The notes below the pieces were generated by a model. That model was not told where the DNA came from, did not search any database, and saw only the letters and a list, made by a program, of their open reading frames with translations. A DNA stretch of 18,629 nucleotides, taken from the NCBI GenBank assembly GCA_021812735.1, contig JAKAMV010000093.1, positions 1-18,629 of the forward strand, given 5' to 3'. Made by a program: the position numbers and the translations under genes. This document shows, in pieces, positions 12,231 to 18,629 of this stretch (the first letter of the stretch is position 1; every line of letters begins with the position of its first letter). Source of the stretch: Chloroflexota bacterium (lineage in GTDB: Bacteria; Chloroflexota; Limnocylindria; Limnocylindrales; CSP1-4).

Positions 12231-13457
12231 ATGACGACCCGAGCAGTGGACCGCGACGAGGCCGCCGGGCTGGCGGCCGCGGCGATCGCGGAGGTGGAGG
12301 CGCACGCCGCCCGCAACTACCACCCGCTGCCGGTCGTCCTCGCGCGCGGCGAGGGCGCCTGGGTCTGGGATGCCGACGGCCGCCGCTACCTCGACCTGCT
12401 GGCCGGCTACAGCGCGCTCAACTTCGGCCACCGGCACCCGCGCCTCGTCGCCGCCGCAGCAGCGCAGCTCGACCGCCTGACGCTCACCAGCCGGGCGTTC
12501 CACAACGACCTGCTCGGCACCTTCGCGCGCGAGCTCACGGCGCTCTGCGGCATGGACGTCATGCTGCCGATGAACACCGGCGCCGAGGCGGTGGAGACGG
12601 CGCTCAAGATGGCGCGCAAGTGGGGCTGCGAGCGCAAGGGCGTTGCCGAGGGCCACGCCAGGATCATCGTGATGGGCGGCAACTTCCACGGCCGGACGAC
12701 CACCATCGTCGGCTTCTCGGACGATCACTCCGCCCGCGACGGGTTCGGCCCGTTCACGCCCGGGTTCGTGCGCGTCCCGTTCGGCGACGCGGCGGCGCTG
12801 GCCGAGGCGATCGACGACGACACGGTGGCGGTCCTGCTCGAACCGATCCAGGGCGAGGGCGGTGTGATCATCCCGCCCGACGGCTATCTGCGGGCCGTCC
12901 GGGCCATCTGCACCGAGCGCAGCGTGCTGATGCTCGCCGACGAGATCCAGTCGGGCCTCGGGCGGACCGGCCGCACGTTCGCCTGCGACCACGAGGACGT
13001 CGTCCCCGACGCCTACATCCTGGGCAAGGCGCTGGGCGGCGGCATCCTGCCCGTGTCCGCGGTGGTCAGCCGACGCGAGGTGATGGACGTCTTCCGCCCA
13101 GGCGAGCACGGCTCCACGTTCGGGGGCAACCCGCTCGCCTGCGCCGTGGGGATCGAGGTGGTGCGGATGCTCCGCAGCGGGGAGTTCCAGGCGCGGGCGC
13201 GCGACCTGGGCGTGGTGCTGGCGGCCGGGCTGGCGTCGCTGCCCGCCGACCGCGTGGCCGCCGTCAGGGTCCGGGGACTGTGGGCGGGCATCGACCTGGT
13301 CGGGCGCACCGGGCGCGACGTGTGCGAGGGGCTCCTGCGCCGCGGCGTCCTGGCGAAGGACACCCACGGCAGCACGATCCGGCTCGCCCCGCCGCTTGTG
13401 GTCGAGCGGGCCGACCTGGAGTGGGCCGTCGAGCAGCTCCGCGCCGAGCTGGAGTAG
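12231..13457 (+). CDS. rocD: Ornithine--oxo-acid transaminase (ornithine aminotransferase)
   Basis: A 408-residue class III PLP-dependent aminotransferase. It converts L-ornithine and 2-oxoglutarate to glutamate 5-semialdehyde and glutamate, linking arginine and proline metabolism. Visible features: NTGAEAVETALKMARKWG (phosphate-binding region), GNFHGRTTTIVGFS, EPIQGEGGV, DEIQSGLGRTG with D237 and Q240, and the PLP lysine K266 in ILGKALGGGILPVSAV, followed by STFGGNPLAC. The motif wording is that of RocD rather than ArgD or GabT. ATG at 12231 has GAGGCG about 8 nt upstream; the open frame back to 12147 is not family-like. No other arginine gene is next to it. Confidence 0.92.
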   Translation: MTTRAVDRDEAAGLAAAAIAEVEAHAARNYHPLPVVLARGEGAWVWDADGRRYLDLLAGYSALNFGHRHPRLVAAAAAQLDRLTLTSRAFHNDLLGTFARELTALCGMDVMLPMNTGAEAVETALKMARKWGCERKGVAEGHARIIVMGGNFHGRTTTIVGFSDDHSARDGFGPFTPGFVRVPFGDAAALAEAIDDDTVAVLLEPIQGEGGVIIPPDGYLRAVRAICTERSVLMLADEIQSGLGRTGRTFACDHEDVVPDAYILGKALGGGILPVSAVVSRREVMDVFRPGEHGSTFGGNPLACAVGIEVVRMLRSGEFQARARDLGVVLAAGLASLPADRVAAVRVRGLWAGIDLVGRTGRDVCEGLLRRGVLAKDTHGSTIRLAPPLVVERADLEWAVEQLRAELE

Positions 13458-13475
13458 CCCTCGCCCAGGGGAGGG
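13458..13475 (+). terminator. Weak hairpin after rocD
   Basis: CCCTC (13458-13462) and GAGGG (13471-13475) pair around an 8-nt loop directly after the rocD stop codon. There is no T tract, so termination here is uncertain. Confidence 0.3.
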
Positions 13476-13555
13476 GGTCGCCAACGGGCCCGAGATGCGG
13501 CATCATCCCCGCGTCGCGCTCGAGCCCGCGCCACGGCTCGTCGTCTCCTCGCCGC

Positions 13556-15493
13556 ATGACCGACACGCCCGCCCAAAGCGTTCTGCCCCAGCCGAGCCAA
13601 TCGCCCACCGACGCGACCGCCGAGCGCGCCAGCGTGGCGACGCTGTCCCAGGACCCCTCGCAGGGCGCCTCCCCCGGCGTTATCCCCTCCCCTGCCCCGC
13701 CGCGCCGGTGGCGCCAGCTCGGCCTGTTCGCGGTGGCATTCGCCATCGGGCTGGCCGCAGTCGTCGCGGCCGCCGGCGCCGGGCTCGCGGCGTGGGATTC
13801 GCGCTTCCAGGAGCGGGTGCTGCCCGGCGTGCACGTCGGGTCCGTCGACCTCGCGGGCCTCGACCGCGCCGGCGCCATGACGGCTCTCGAGGCCGCCTTC
13901 CCCTACGACCGGGGCAACCTCATCCTGCGGACCTCGAGCGGCGACATCTCGATCCCATACCGGACCTTCGGCCGCCACGCCGACGTCGGCGCCCTCGCGG
14001 ACGCCGCCCTCCAGTCGGGGCGCTCGGGCGACCTCGCTGTGCGCCTCGCGAGCGAGCTCGGGCAGGCCGTCCACGGCGTCTCACTGGCGCCCCGCGTGGC
14101 GCTCGACCGGCAGGCACTCGCGTCGGCGGTGACCGCAGCGCTCGCCCCGCTCGCGGTCGCCCCGGTGGACGCGACGGTCGCGGTCTCCTCGAGCGGCTTC
14201 GTGACGACGCCCGAGCGGGCGGGCAGCGCCGTCGATCCCGTCCCGGTCATCGAGGCGGCGCTCGCAGCGGTCGAGTCCGCCGGCGCTCCGGCGCAGGTCG
14301 TCATCGCGGCGATGCCATCGGCCGTGTCGGCTGCCGTGGGCGACGACGCGGCGCGGGCGGCGGCCGCCCGCGCCGCCCTGGCCGTCGGGGACCTCGCACT
14401 CGTGTCGGGCAAGCGGACGTGGACGATCCGCGCGGCGACCGTCCGGTCGTGGATCGTGTTCTCGCCCGCTGCCGACGGCGCCATCCAGCCGGGCATCGAC
14501 GTCGCGAAGATCCCGTCCTCGCTCAAGGGCATCGCCAAGTCGGTCGTCACCCCGGCCAGGTCGGCCGTGCTCCTGCACACAAAGGGCGGCGCGGTCTTCG
14601 GCGTCGCCGCCTCGGTCGACGGCAAGCAGCTCGACGCGCCGGCGACCTCGCAGCGGATCGCCGACGCGTTGACGGCCCGCATGACGTCGGGCGCGTCCGC
14701 GCCCGTGAGCGTGGCGCTCGCGCCGCTGCCGCCCAAGCTCAGCACAGAGCAGGCCCAGCAGCAGGCGCCGGTGGTGTCGCTGCTCGGCAGCTGGACCACG
14801 TACTTCCCGATCAGCGACCACAACTACTACGGCGCGAACATCTGGATCCCGGCCCAGATCATCAACGGCACCGTGCTGGACCCCGGGCAGACCTTCGACT
14901 GGTGGGCGACCGTCGGCGACGTCACGCCGGCTCGCGGCTTCGGGCCGGGCGGCGTGATCAGGGGCAACCACACCGATCCCACCGGGGCCCTCGGCGGCGG
15001 CATGTGCTCGAGCTCGACCACGCTGTTCAACGCCGCGCTGCGGGCCGGGCTCCAGATGGGCGCCCGCGCCAACCACCGCTACTACATCGACCGCTATCCG
15101 CTGGGCCTCGACGCCACGGTCTGGAAGATCGGCGGGGCGGTCCAGGACATGTCGTTCACCAACGACACGGGCCATCCGATCCTGATCCTCGGGATCAAGA
15201 CGGTGAAGAGCGGGTGGCGCGGCTACGTCACGTACCAGCTGTGGGGCACCCCCGACGGACGCTCGGTCTCGCTGTCGGGCCCGGCGGTCAGCAACGTCGT
15301 CTTGGCCTCCACCAAGGTCGAGTACGTCACCACGCTTCCCCACGGCGTGCGCCAGCAGACCGAGTACCCCTCGAACCAGATGGACGTGGCCGTGACCCGG
15401 CTGGTCCGGGACAAGGGCGGCCGCGTGGTCCACTCGGAGCTCTGGCGCTCGCACTACGTGCTCTGGAACGGGCTCATCCAGGTCGGGCAGTAG
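13556..15493 (+). CDS. VanW family protein with peptidoglycan-binding domains
   Basis: A 645-residue single-pass membrane protein. Residues 1-50 are a Pro/Ser/Thr-rich cytoplasmic tail, a membrane helix lies at about 56-78, and the rest is outside the cell. Residues about 85-400 carry repeated alpha/beta regions like the putative peptidoglycan-binding domain that often precedes VanW (start RVLPGVHVGSVDLAGLDRAGA). The VanW domain is at about 412-540 (YYGANIWIPAQIINGTVLDPGQTFDW, GGGMCSSSTTLFNAAL with C484, YYIDRYPLGLDATV). VanW proteins occur in vancomycin-resistance clusters and widely in monoderm genomes, and are thought to act at the cell wall; their activity is unproven. ATG 13556 lacks a clear ribosome binding site. 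No van genes are nearby. Confidence 0.88.
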   Translation: MTDTPAQSVLPQPSQSPTDATAERASVATLSQDPSQGASPGVIPSPAPPRRWRQLGLFAVAFAIGLAAVVAAAGAGLAAWDSRFQERVLPGVHVGSVDLAGLDRAGAMTALEAAFPYDRGNLILRTSSGDISIPYRTFGRHADVGALADAALQSGRSGDLAVRLASELGQAVHGVSLAPRVALDRQALASAVTAALAPLAVAPVDATVAVSSSGFVTTPERAGSAVDPVPVIEAALAAVESAGAPAQVVIAAMPSAVSAAVGDDAARAAAARAALAVGDLALVSGKRTWTIRAATVRSWIVFSPAADGAIQPGIDVAKIPSSLKGIAKSVVTPARSAVLLHTKGGAVFGVAASVDGKQLDAPATSQRIADALTARMTSGASAPVSVALAPLPPKLSTEQAQQQAPVVSLLGSWTTYFPISDHNYYGANIWIPAQIINGTVLDPGQTFDWWATVGDVTPARGFGPGGVIRGNHTDPTGALGGGMCSSSTTLFNAALRAGLQMGARANHRYYIDRYPLGLDATVWKIGGAVQDMSFTNDTGHPILILGIKTVKSGWRGYVTYQLWGTPDGRSVSLSGPAVSNVVLASTKVEYVTTLPHGVRQQTEYPSNQMDVAVTRLVRDKGGRVVHSELWRSHYVLWNGLIQVGQ

Positions 15494-15512
15494 CCGCCGG
15501 GTCATCGGCGGC
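15493..15512 (+). terminator. Hairpin at the end of the VanW gene
   Basis: GCCGCCG (15493-15499) and CGGCGGC (15506-15512) form a perfect 7-bp stem with a 6-nt loop, starting at the last base of the stop codon. It sits between two convergent genes and could end transcription from either side, though there is no T tract. Confidence 0.5.
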
Positions 15513-15539
15513 TGCATCTCGTGCGGCGGCCCGTCGCGG

Positions 15540-17084
15540 TCAGCCGGGCTCGGGCGCTCCGTCGGGCGCCGCCGCAGCGGGCTCCGTCGTCCGCGCACCG
15601 GCCGGAGCGGCGGCGGCGAAGGCAGGATCGCCCAGCCGCGCCGCGGGCATCGTCCGGATCGCCATCGCGAGCGCCGCGGCGGCGGCCACGGCCATCAGCC
15701 AGTACACCACCTGGAGCCCGGACTGGAGGGCGTCCCTTCCTGCTGCGAGCTGCTGGGGGGTCAGCAGCTGGCGCCCGATCGGGTCGAGGATGGCTGACGA
15801 CGCCGCGCCCACGAACGCAGCGAGGATGCCGCCCATCACGCCCACGCCCACTGAGCCGCCGATGGTCCGGCTGAACTGGACGAGGCCCGTGGCGGTGGCG
15901 CGTCGCTGCCACGGAACCGCACCCTGGACCATGATCAGCAGCACCGTCGAGGAGAAGCCCATCCCGAATCCCACCACCGCGCACGCGGCGGTGGCGAAGG
16001 CGAGCGAGTCGACCTGCGCGGCCTGGGTGGTGGCCAACGACCCGAGCAGGATCAGGACCGAGCCGGCCAGCACGAACGGCCGCGCGCCCACCCGGTGGAG
16101 CAGGCGCCCGGAGATGATCGAGCCCACCGGCCAGCCGATCGACATGGCCGCGACCACGGCGCCGGCCTCGACGGCGGTTCCTCCCTGGACGCCCTGGACC
16201 AGGGGCGGCAGGAACGTTGTCAGGCCGAACATGACGACGCCCGCCAGCGTGCCGATCCACAGGCCGGCGCGGATCAGCGGGACGCCCAGCAGATCGAGGT
16301 CCACGAGCGGCTCCGCGACTCGCCGAGACTGGCGGGCGAACAGCCAGAACATGGCCCCCGCGGCCGCGAGCATGGCGCCGAACGGGAGCGACACCCAGCC
16401 AAACAGCTGGCCGCCCTCCGAGACGGCGAACAGCAGCAGCACCACCGACCCCGACAGCAGCGCCGCCCCGGACCAGTCGATGCGGTGCGATCGGCGCTCG
16501 GGGCGCTCGCGCAGCCGCAGGCCGATGATCGCGGCGGCCAGCAGGCCCACCGGGATGTTGAGCTCGAACACCCACGGCCAGCCGACCGTGGACGTGATCA
16601 GCCCGCCGATCGCCGGCCCGACGATGGCGGCCACGCCCCACACGCCCGAGAAGAACCCCTGCATGCGGGCGCGCTGCCGCGGCTCGAAGATGTCGCCCGC
16701 GATCGTGAAGGAGATCGGCTGCACCGCGCCCGCGCCAAGGCCCTGGATCGTCCGGAACGCGATCAGCATCAGCATCGAGGTCGACAGGCCGCACAGTGCC
16801 GAACCGGCCACGAACAGCGCCAGGCCGATCAGGAAGATCGGCTTGCGGCCGTGGATGTCGGCCAGTTTGGCGTACAGCGGCACCGTCGTGGTCGACGCCA
16901 GCAGGTAGGCCGAGAACACCCAGGCGTACTCGGAGAGCCCGCCCAGCTGGCCGATGATGGTGGGCATCGCGGTCCCCACCACCGTCGAGTCGAGCGCGGC
17001 GACGGCGAGCGCGGCCATGAGGCCGACAGTGATCAGCCGCTGCTCGCGGGTGATGGGCGGGACGGGCGTCTGGGCGACTGCCAT
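15540..17084 (-). CDS. MFS transporter, DHA2 (EmrB/QacA) drug-exporter type
   Basis: A 514-residue protein with about 14 membrane helices, the number typical of the DHA2 branch of the major facilitator superfamily, which exports drugs by proton antiport. Conserved features: ALDSTVVGTAMPTI in helix 1 with D32, motif A KLADIHGRK (about 73-81), QGLGAGA (114-120) and the antiporter motif C GVWGVAAIVGPAIGG (147-161). The C-terminal 40 residues are Ala/Pro-rich and cytoplasmic. ATG at 17084 has no strong ribosome binding site. The substrate cannot be read from sequence; no regulator lies beside it. It converges on the VanW gene with a 46-bp gap. Confidence 0.9.
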   Translation of the reverse strand: MAVAQTPVPPITREQRLITVGLMAALAVAALDSTVVGTAMPTIIGQLGGLSEYAWVFSAYLLASTTTVPLYAKLADIHGRKPIFLIGLALFVAGSALCGLSTSMLMLIAFRTIQGLGAGAVQPISFTIAGDIFEPRQRARMQGFFSGVWGVAAIVGPAIGGLITSTVGWPWVFELNIPVGLLAAAIIGLRLRERPERRSHRIDWSGAALLSGSVVLLLFAVSEGGQLFGWVSLPFGAMLAAAGAMFWLFARQSRRVAEPLVDLDLLGVPLIRAGLWIGTLAGVVMFGLTTFLPPLVQGVQGGTAVEAGAVVAAMSIGWPVGSIISGRLLHRVGARPFVLAGSVLILLGSLATTQAAQVDSLAFATAACAVVGFGMGFSSTVLLIMVQGAVPWQRRATATGLVQFSRTIGGSVGVGVMGGILAAFVGAASSAILDPIGRQLLTPQQLAAGRDALQSGLQVVYWLMAVAAAAALAMAIRTMPAARLGDPAFAAAAPAGARTTEPAAAAPDGAPEPG

Positions 17085-17184
17085 GGAACGGCGAGTCTAC
17101 CGGCAGTTCGCCGAGGCAGCAGGCCGGGCACGGCCACTCGACCGCCCGCGGAGGCGCACCCGGCAGGTGAGCCCGATCGTCTCG

Positions 17185-17820
17185 CTAGCCGCGTGCCGCC
17201 GCACGCGGTGCGATCGCCGGCCCGCCGAAGCGGAGGGTACGGAACGCGTAGATCCTGGCCGCATGATCACGCCACGCCCCGCGCGCGAGGCCTGCCTTGC
17301 GCGTCGCGATATCGAGCATCGCGATGCGGTCGAGCCCGTTCTCCTCGGCCACCTCGGGCAGGAGCAGCCCCCGCCGGCCGCCCAGCTCGACCACGATCCC
17401 ATCGATCCCCAGCCGCCACGAGAGCGGGTCGTCGAGCTGCACCATCGGCCCCAGCACGGACACGTCCACCTCGAGGCGCGGCAACTCGTCCGGCGCCACG
17501 GGCCGGAAGCGGGGATCCGTCCGCGTGGCGCAGGCGGCAGCCTCGGCAACCGAGTCGTGGATCGGCCGGTCGGGGTCGAGGATGCCCATGCAGCCGCGCA
17601 GCTCGCCGTCCTCGGTCATCGTGACGAACGCCGACGCCTGAAGGTCGGTCAGCGAGGCGTCGTGCATGGCCGCGTCGAGGGACGGCGCGGGCTCGGCGCG
17701 GCTGGCGACCGCGACGGCCGTGCGAGCCAGGGCGAGCAGCTGGGCACGGGCCGCCTCCGGCAACGCCACCGGGCCGGGCAGGCGCGCCGCCGACCCCATC
17801 CGCGGAACCTCTCCAGCCAT
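17185..17820 (-). CDS. amrA: AmmeMemoRadiSam system protein A (AMMECR1 domain)
   Basis: A 211-residue protein of the AMMECR1 family. The family's near-invariant hexapeptide appears as LRGCMG (74-79), within SAFVTMTEDGELRGCMGIL. Also present are the conserved DPRFRPVAPDELPRLEVDVSVLGP and GIDGIVVELGGRRGLLLPEVAEENG. In bacteria and archaea this protein is found with Memo and a radical SAM enzyme; its biochemical role is not settled. ATG at 17820 has an excellent ribosome binding site (AGGAGGT, 7 nt upstream); the longer frame to 18249 is antisense to the radical SAM gene. It is divergent from that gene (138 bp apart), so the pair probably shares a regulatory region. Confidence 0.9.
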   Translation of the reverse strand: MAGEVPRMGSAARLPGPVALPEAARAQLLALARTAVAVASRAEPAPSLDAAMHDASLTDLQASAFVTMTEDGELRGCMGILDPDRPIHDSVAEAAACATRTDPRFRPVAPDELPRLEVDVSVLGPMVQLDDPLSWRLGIDGIVVELGGRRGLLLPEVAEENGLDRIAMLDIATRKAGLARGAWRDHAARIYAFRTLRFGGPAIAPRAAARG

Positions 17821-17840
17821 GGGGCACACCTCCTCGTTGC

Positions 17841-17861
17841 CCGAGCATCGTGCACGCTCGG
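17841..17861. promoter_or_regulatory. Inverted repeat in the divergent amrA/amrS spacer
   Basis: CCGAGC (17841-17846) and GCTCGG (17856-17861) form a perfect inverted repeat around a centre containing GTGCAC, itself a palindrome. It lies 21 bp upstream of the amrA start, a position suited to an operator or a leader hairpin. No clear promoter boxes were seen. Confidence 0.3.
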
Positions 17862-17958
17862 ATCGCCCGCGCGCAGGGCGGGATGGCCCGAAACCGGCCG
17901 GGCGGCCCTTTCGGCCGAGTCCAGCCGTGCGCGAGACTGGCGCCTGGAGGTTGACGCC

Positions 17959-18629
17959 GTGCCCAACCCGCTCGCCGCCGCCGCGCCGGTCGCGCCGGTG
18001 CCCAGCCTGCTGGCCGTGCCGCAGGCGGATGGCGCCGTGCGCTGCAACGTGTGCTCGCACCGCTGCCTGGTGCGGCCAGGGCGGCGCGGGATCTGCGGCG
18101 TGCGCGAGAACCGCGGTGGGGCGCTGCTGGCCACAGCCTACGGGAACGTCGTCGCGGCGGCGCTCGACCCCATCGAGAAGAAGCCGCTGTTCCACGTGGC
18201 CCCCGGCTCCACGGCATGGTCGATCGCTACCCCGGGCTGCCCGTTCCACTGCACCTTCTGCCAGAACTGGGAGATCGCGCAGGGTCCGCGGCTGGGCCTG
18301 GACCTGCCGGTCCAGCGCCTGTCGCCCGAGGAGGTCGTCCGGCAGGCGCTCGCCCTCCGCGCCGGGGCGATCGCGTACACCTACGTCGAGCCCACGGTGT
18401 TCCTCGAGTTCGCGCTCGACACCGGGCTCCTGGCGCGGTCGGCGGGCGTGCGCAACCTGTGGATCACCGACGGCTACGCGACGCCCGAGGCCATCGCGCT
18501 GCTCGCCACCTTCGTCGATGCAGCCAACGTGGACCTCAAGAGCTTCGACGAGGGCTTCTACCGCCGGCTGTGCGGCGCCCGCCTGGCGCCGGTGCTCGAG
18601 GCGATCCTCGCGATGCGCGCGGCCGGGAT
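17959..18629 (+). CDS. amrS: AmmeMemoRadiSam system radical SAM enzyme, 3' end cut by window edge
   Basis: The frame runs from GTG 17959 (GGAGG at 17946-17950, 8 nt upstream) to the end of the window without a stop; 223 residues are visible of an expected 330 or so. The N-terminus has a cysteine cluster (RCNVCSHRC...GICGVREN) typical of this family. The radical SAM signature is TPGCPFHCTFCQNWE, with C94, C98 and C101 binding the 4Fe-4S cluster. Then come AYTYVEPTVFLEFALDT, NLWITDGYATPEAI and DAANVDLKSFDEGFYRRLCG, all characteristic of the pyruvate formate-lyase-activase-like enzyme of the AmmeMemoRadiSam set. Its substrate is not established. The Memo partner is not in the window and may lie beyond the edge. 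Confidence 0.92.
   Translation, partial: MPNPLAAAAPVAPVPSLLAVPQADGAVRCNVCSHRCLVRPGRRGICGVRENRGGALLATAYGNVVAAALDPIEKKPLFHVAPGSTAWSIATPGCPFHCTFCQNWEIAQGPRLGLDLPVQRLSPEEVVRQALALRAGAIAYTYVEPTVFLEFALDTGLLARSAGVRNLWITDGYATPEAIALLATFVDAANVDLKSFDEGFYRRLCGARLAPVLEAILAMRAAG

Noticed and set aside
11555..13555. Very long + strand frame that runs into the VanW gene
   Set aside because: The part before 13556 is Arg/Pro/Gly-rich out-of-frame translation of the membrane protein and rocD genes. Only 13556-15493 looks like protein.
13556..15493. Vancomycin-resistance cluster
   Set aside because: VanW-family proteins are common outside resistance clusters, and no vanHAX, vanRS or ligase gene is nearby.
14081..15598. 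505-codon minus-strand frame opposite VanW
   Set aside because: Antisense shadow of a gene with recognised domains; composition is Arg/Asp/Gly-rich as expected from reverse reading.
13396..16908. Long + strand open frame across the VanW and MFS genes
   Set aside because: It is an out-of-frame shadow of VanW and antisense to the MFS gene, with biased composition and no domains. GC-rich DNA gives few stops.
1..18629. CRISPR array
   Set aside because: No regularly spaced repeats of 20-40 bp were found. The only periodic array is the 11-bp-spaced hexamer set at 11076-11114, which is far too short.

Overview
The window is uniformly GC-rich (roughly 70% by eye), with GTG/TTG starts mixed with ATG, some apparently leaderless promoters, a VanW/peptidoglycan-binding wall protein, and a BTAD/SARP-type regulator. 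This suggests a high-GC monoderm lineage such as Chloroflexota (Limnocylindria-like) or Actinomycetota. No rRNA, tRNA or CRISPR array was seen, so the lineage call is inference.

Left part (1-2774, genes mostly on +): the end of an unrecognised protein, a CPBP-family intramembrane protease, a possible small minus-strand ORF, a cysteine-rich CWC protein, and a vapBC-type toxin-antitoxin pair with a palindromic operator over its promoter. The gap at 2775-2877 holds a 28-bp AT-rich sequence with the exact architecture of a XerCD dif site (11 bp arm, 6 bp centre, 11 bp arm; 2808-2835). Gene orientation flips from + to - at this point.

Middle-left (2878-8124, all on -): a compact defence and mobile-DNA island. 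It holds a second vapBC pair, the 3' remnant of an IS630-family transposase, a higBA-type pair (toxin first, with a separate promoter in front of the antitoxin) and a 931-residue single-chain type IIG (MmeI-like) restriction-modification enzyme. A ribbon-helix-helix protein closes the block.

Middle (8257-11951): a DUF6941-like protein, a small membrane-protein gene that seems frameshifted, and an unusual 674-residue one-component regulator. That protein has an N-terminal multi-TM sensor, a GAF-like domain and a C-terminal winged helix plus BTAD domain, with no kinase. Just upstream of it lie four CCGCAG hexamers spaced exactly 11 bp apart, the spacing known for SARP-type activators, followed by two large GC-rich hairpins. 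A four-TM protein is transcribed divergently.

Right part (12231-18629): ornithine aminotransferase (rocD), a VanW-family wall protein, a convergent DHA2-type MFS exporter, and a divergent AmmeMemoRadiSam pair (AMMECR1 protein and radical SAM enzyme, the latter cut by the window edge). These look like ordinary chromosomal genes.

The strongest candidates for something new are the dif-like site beside the toxin-antitoxin/restriction island, and the membrane-bound BTAD regulator with its 11-bp repeat array.
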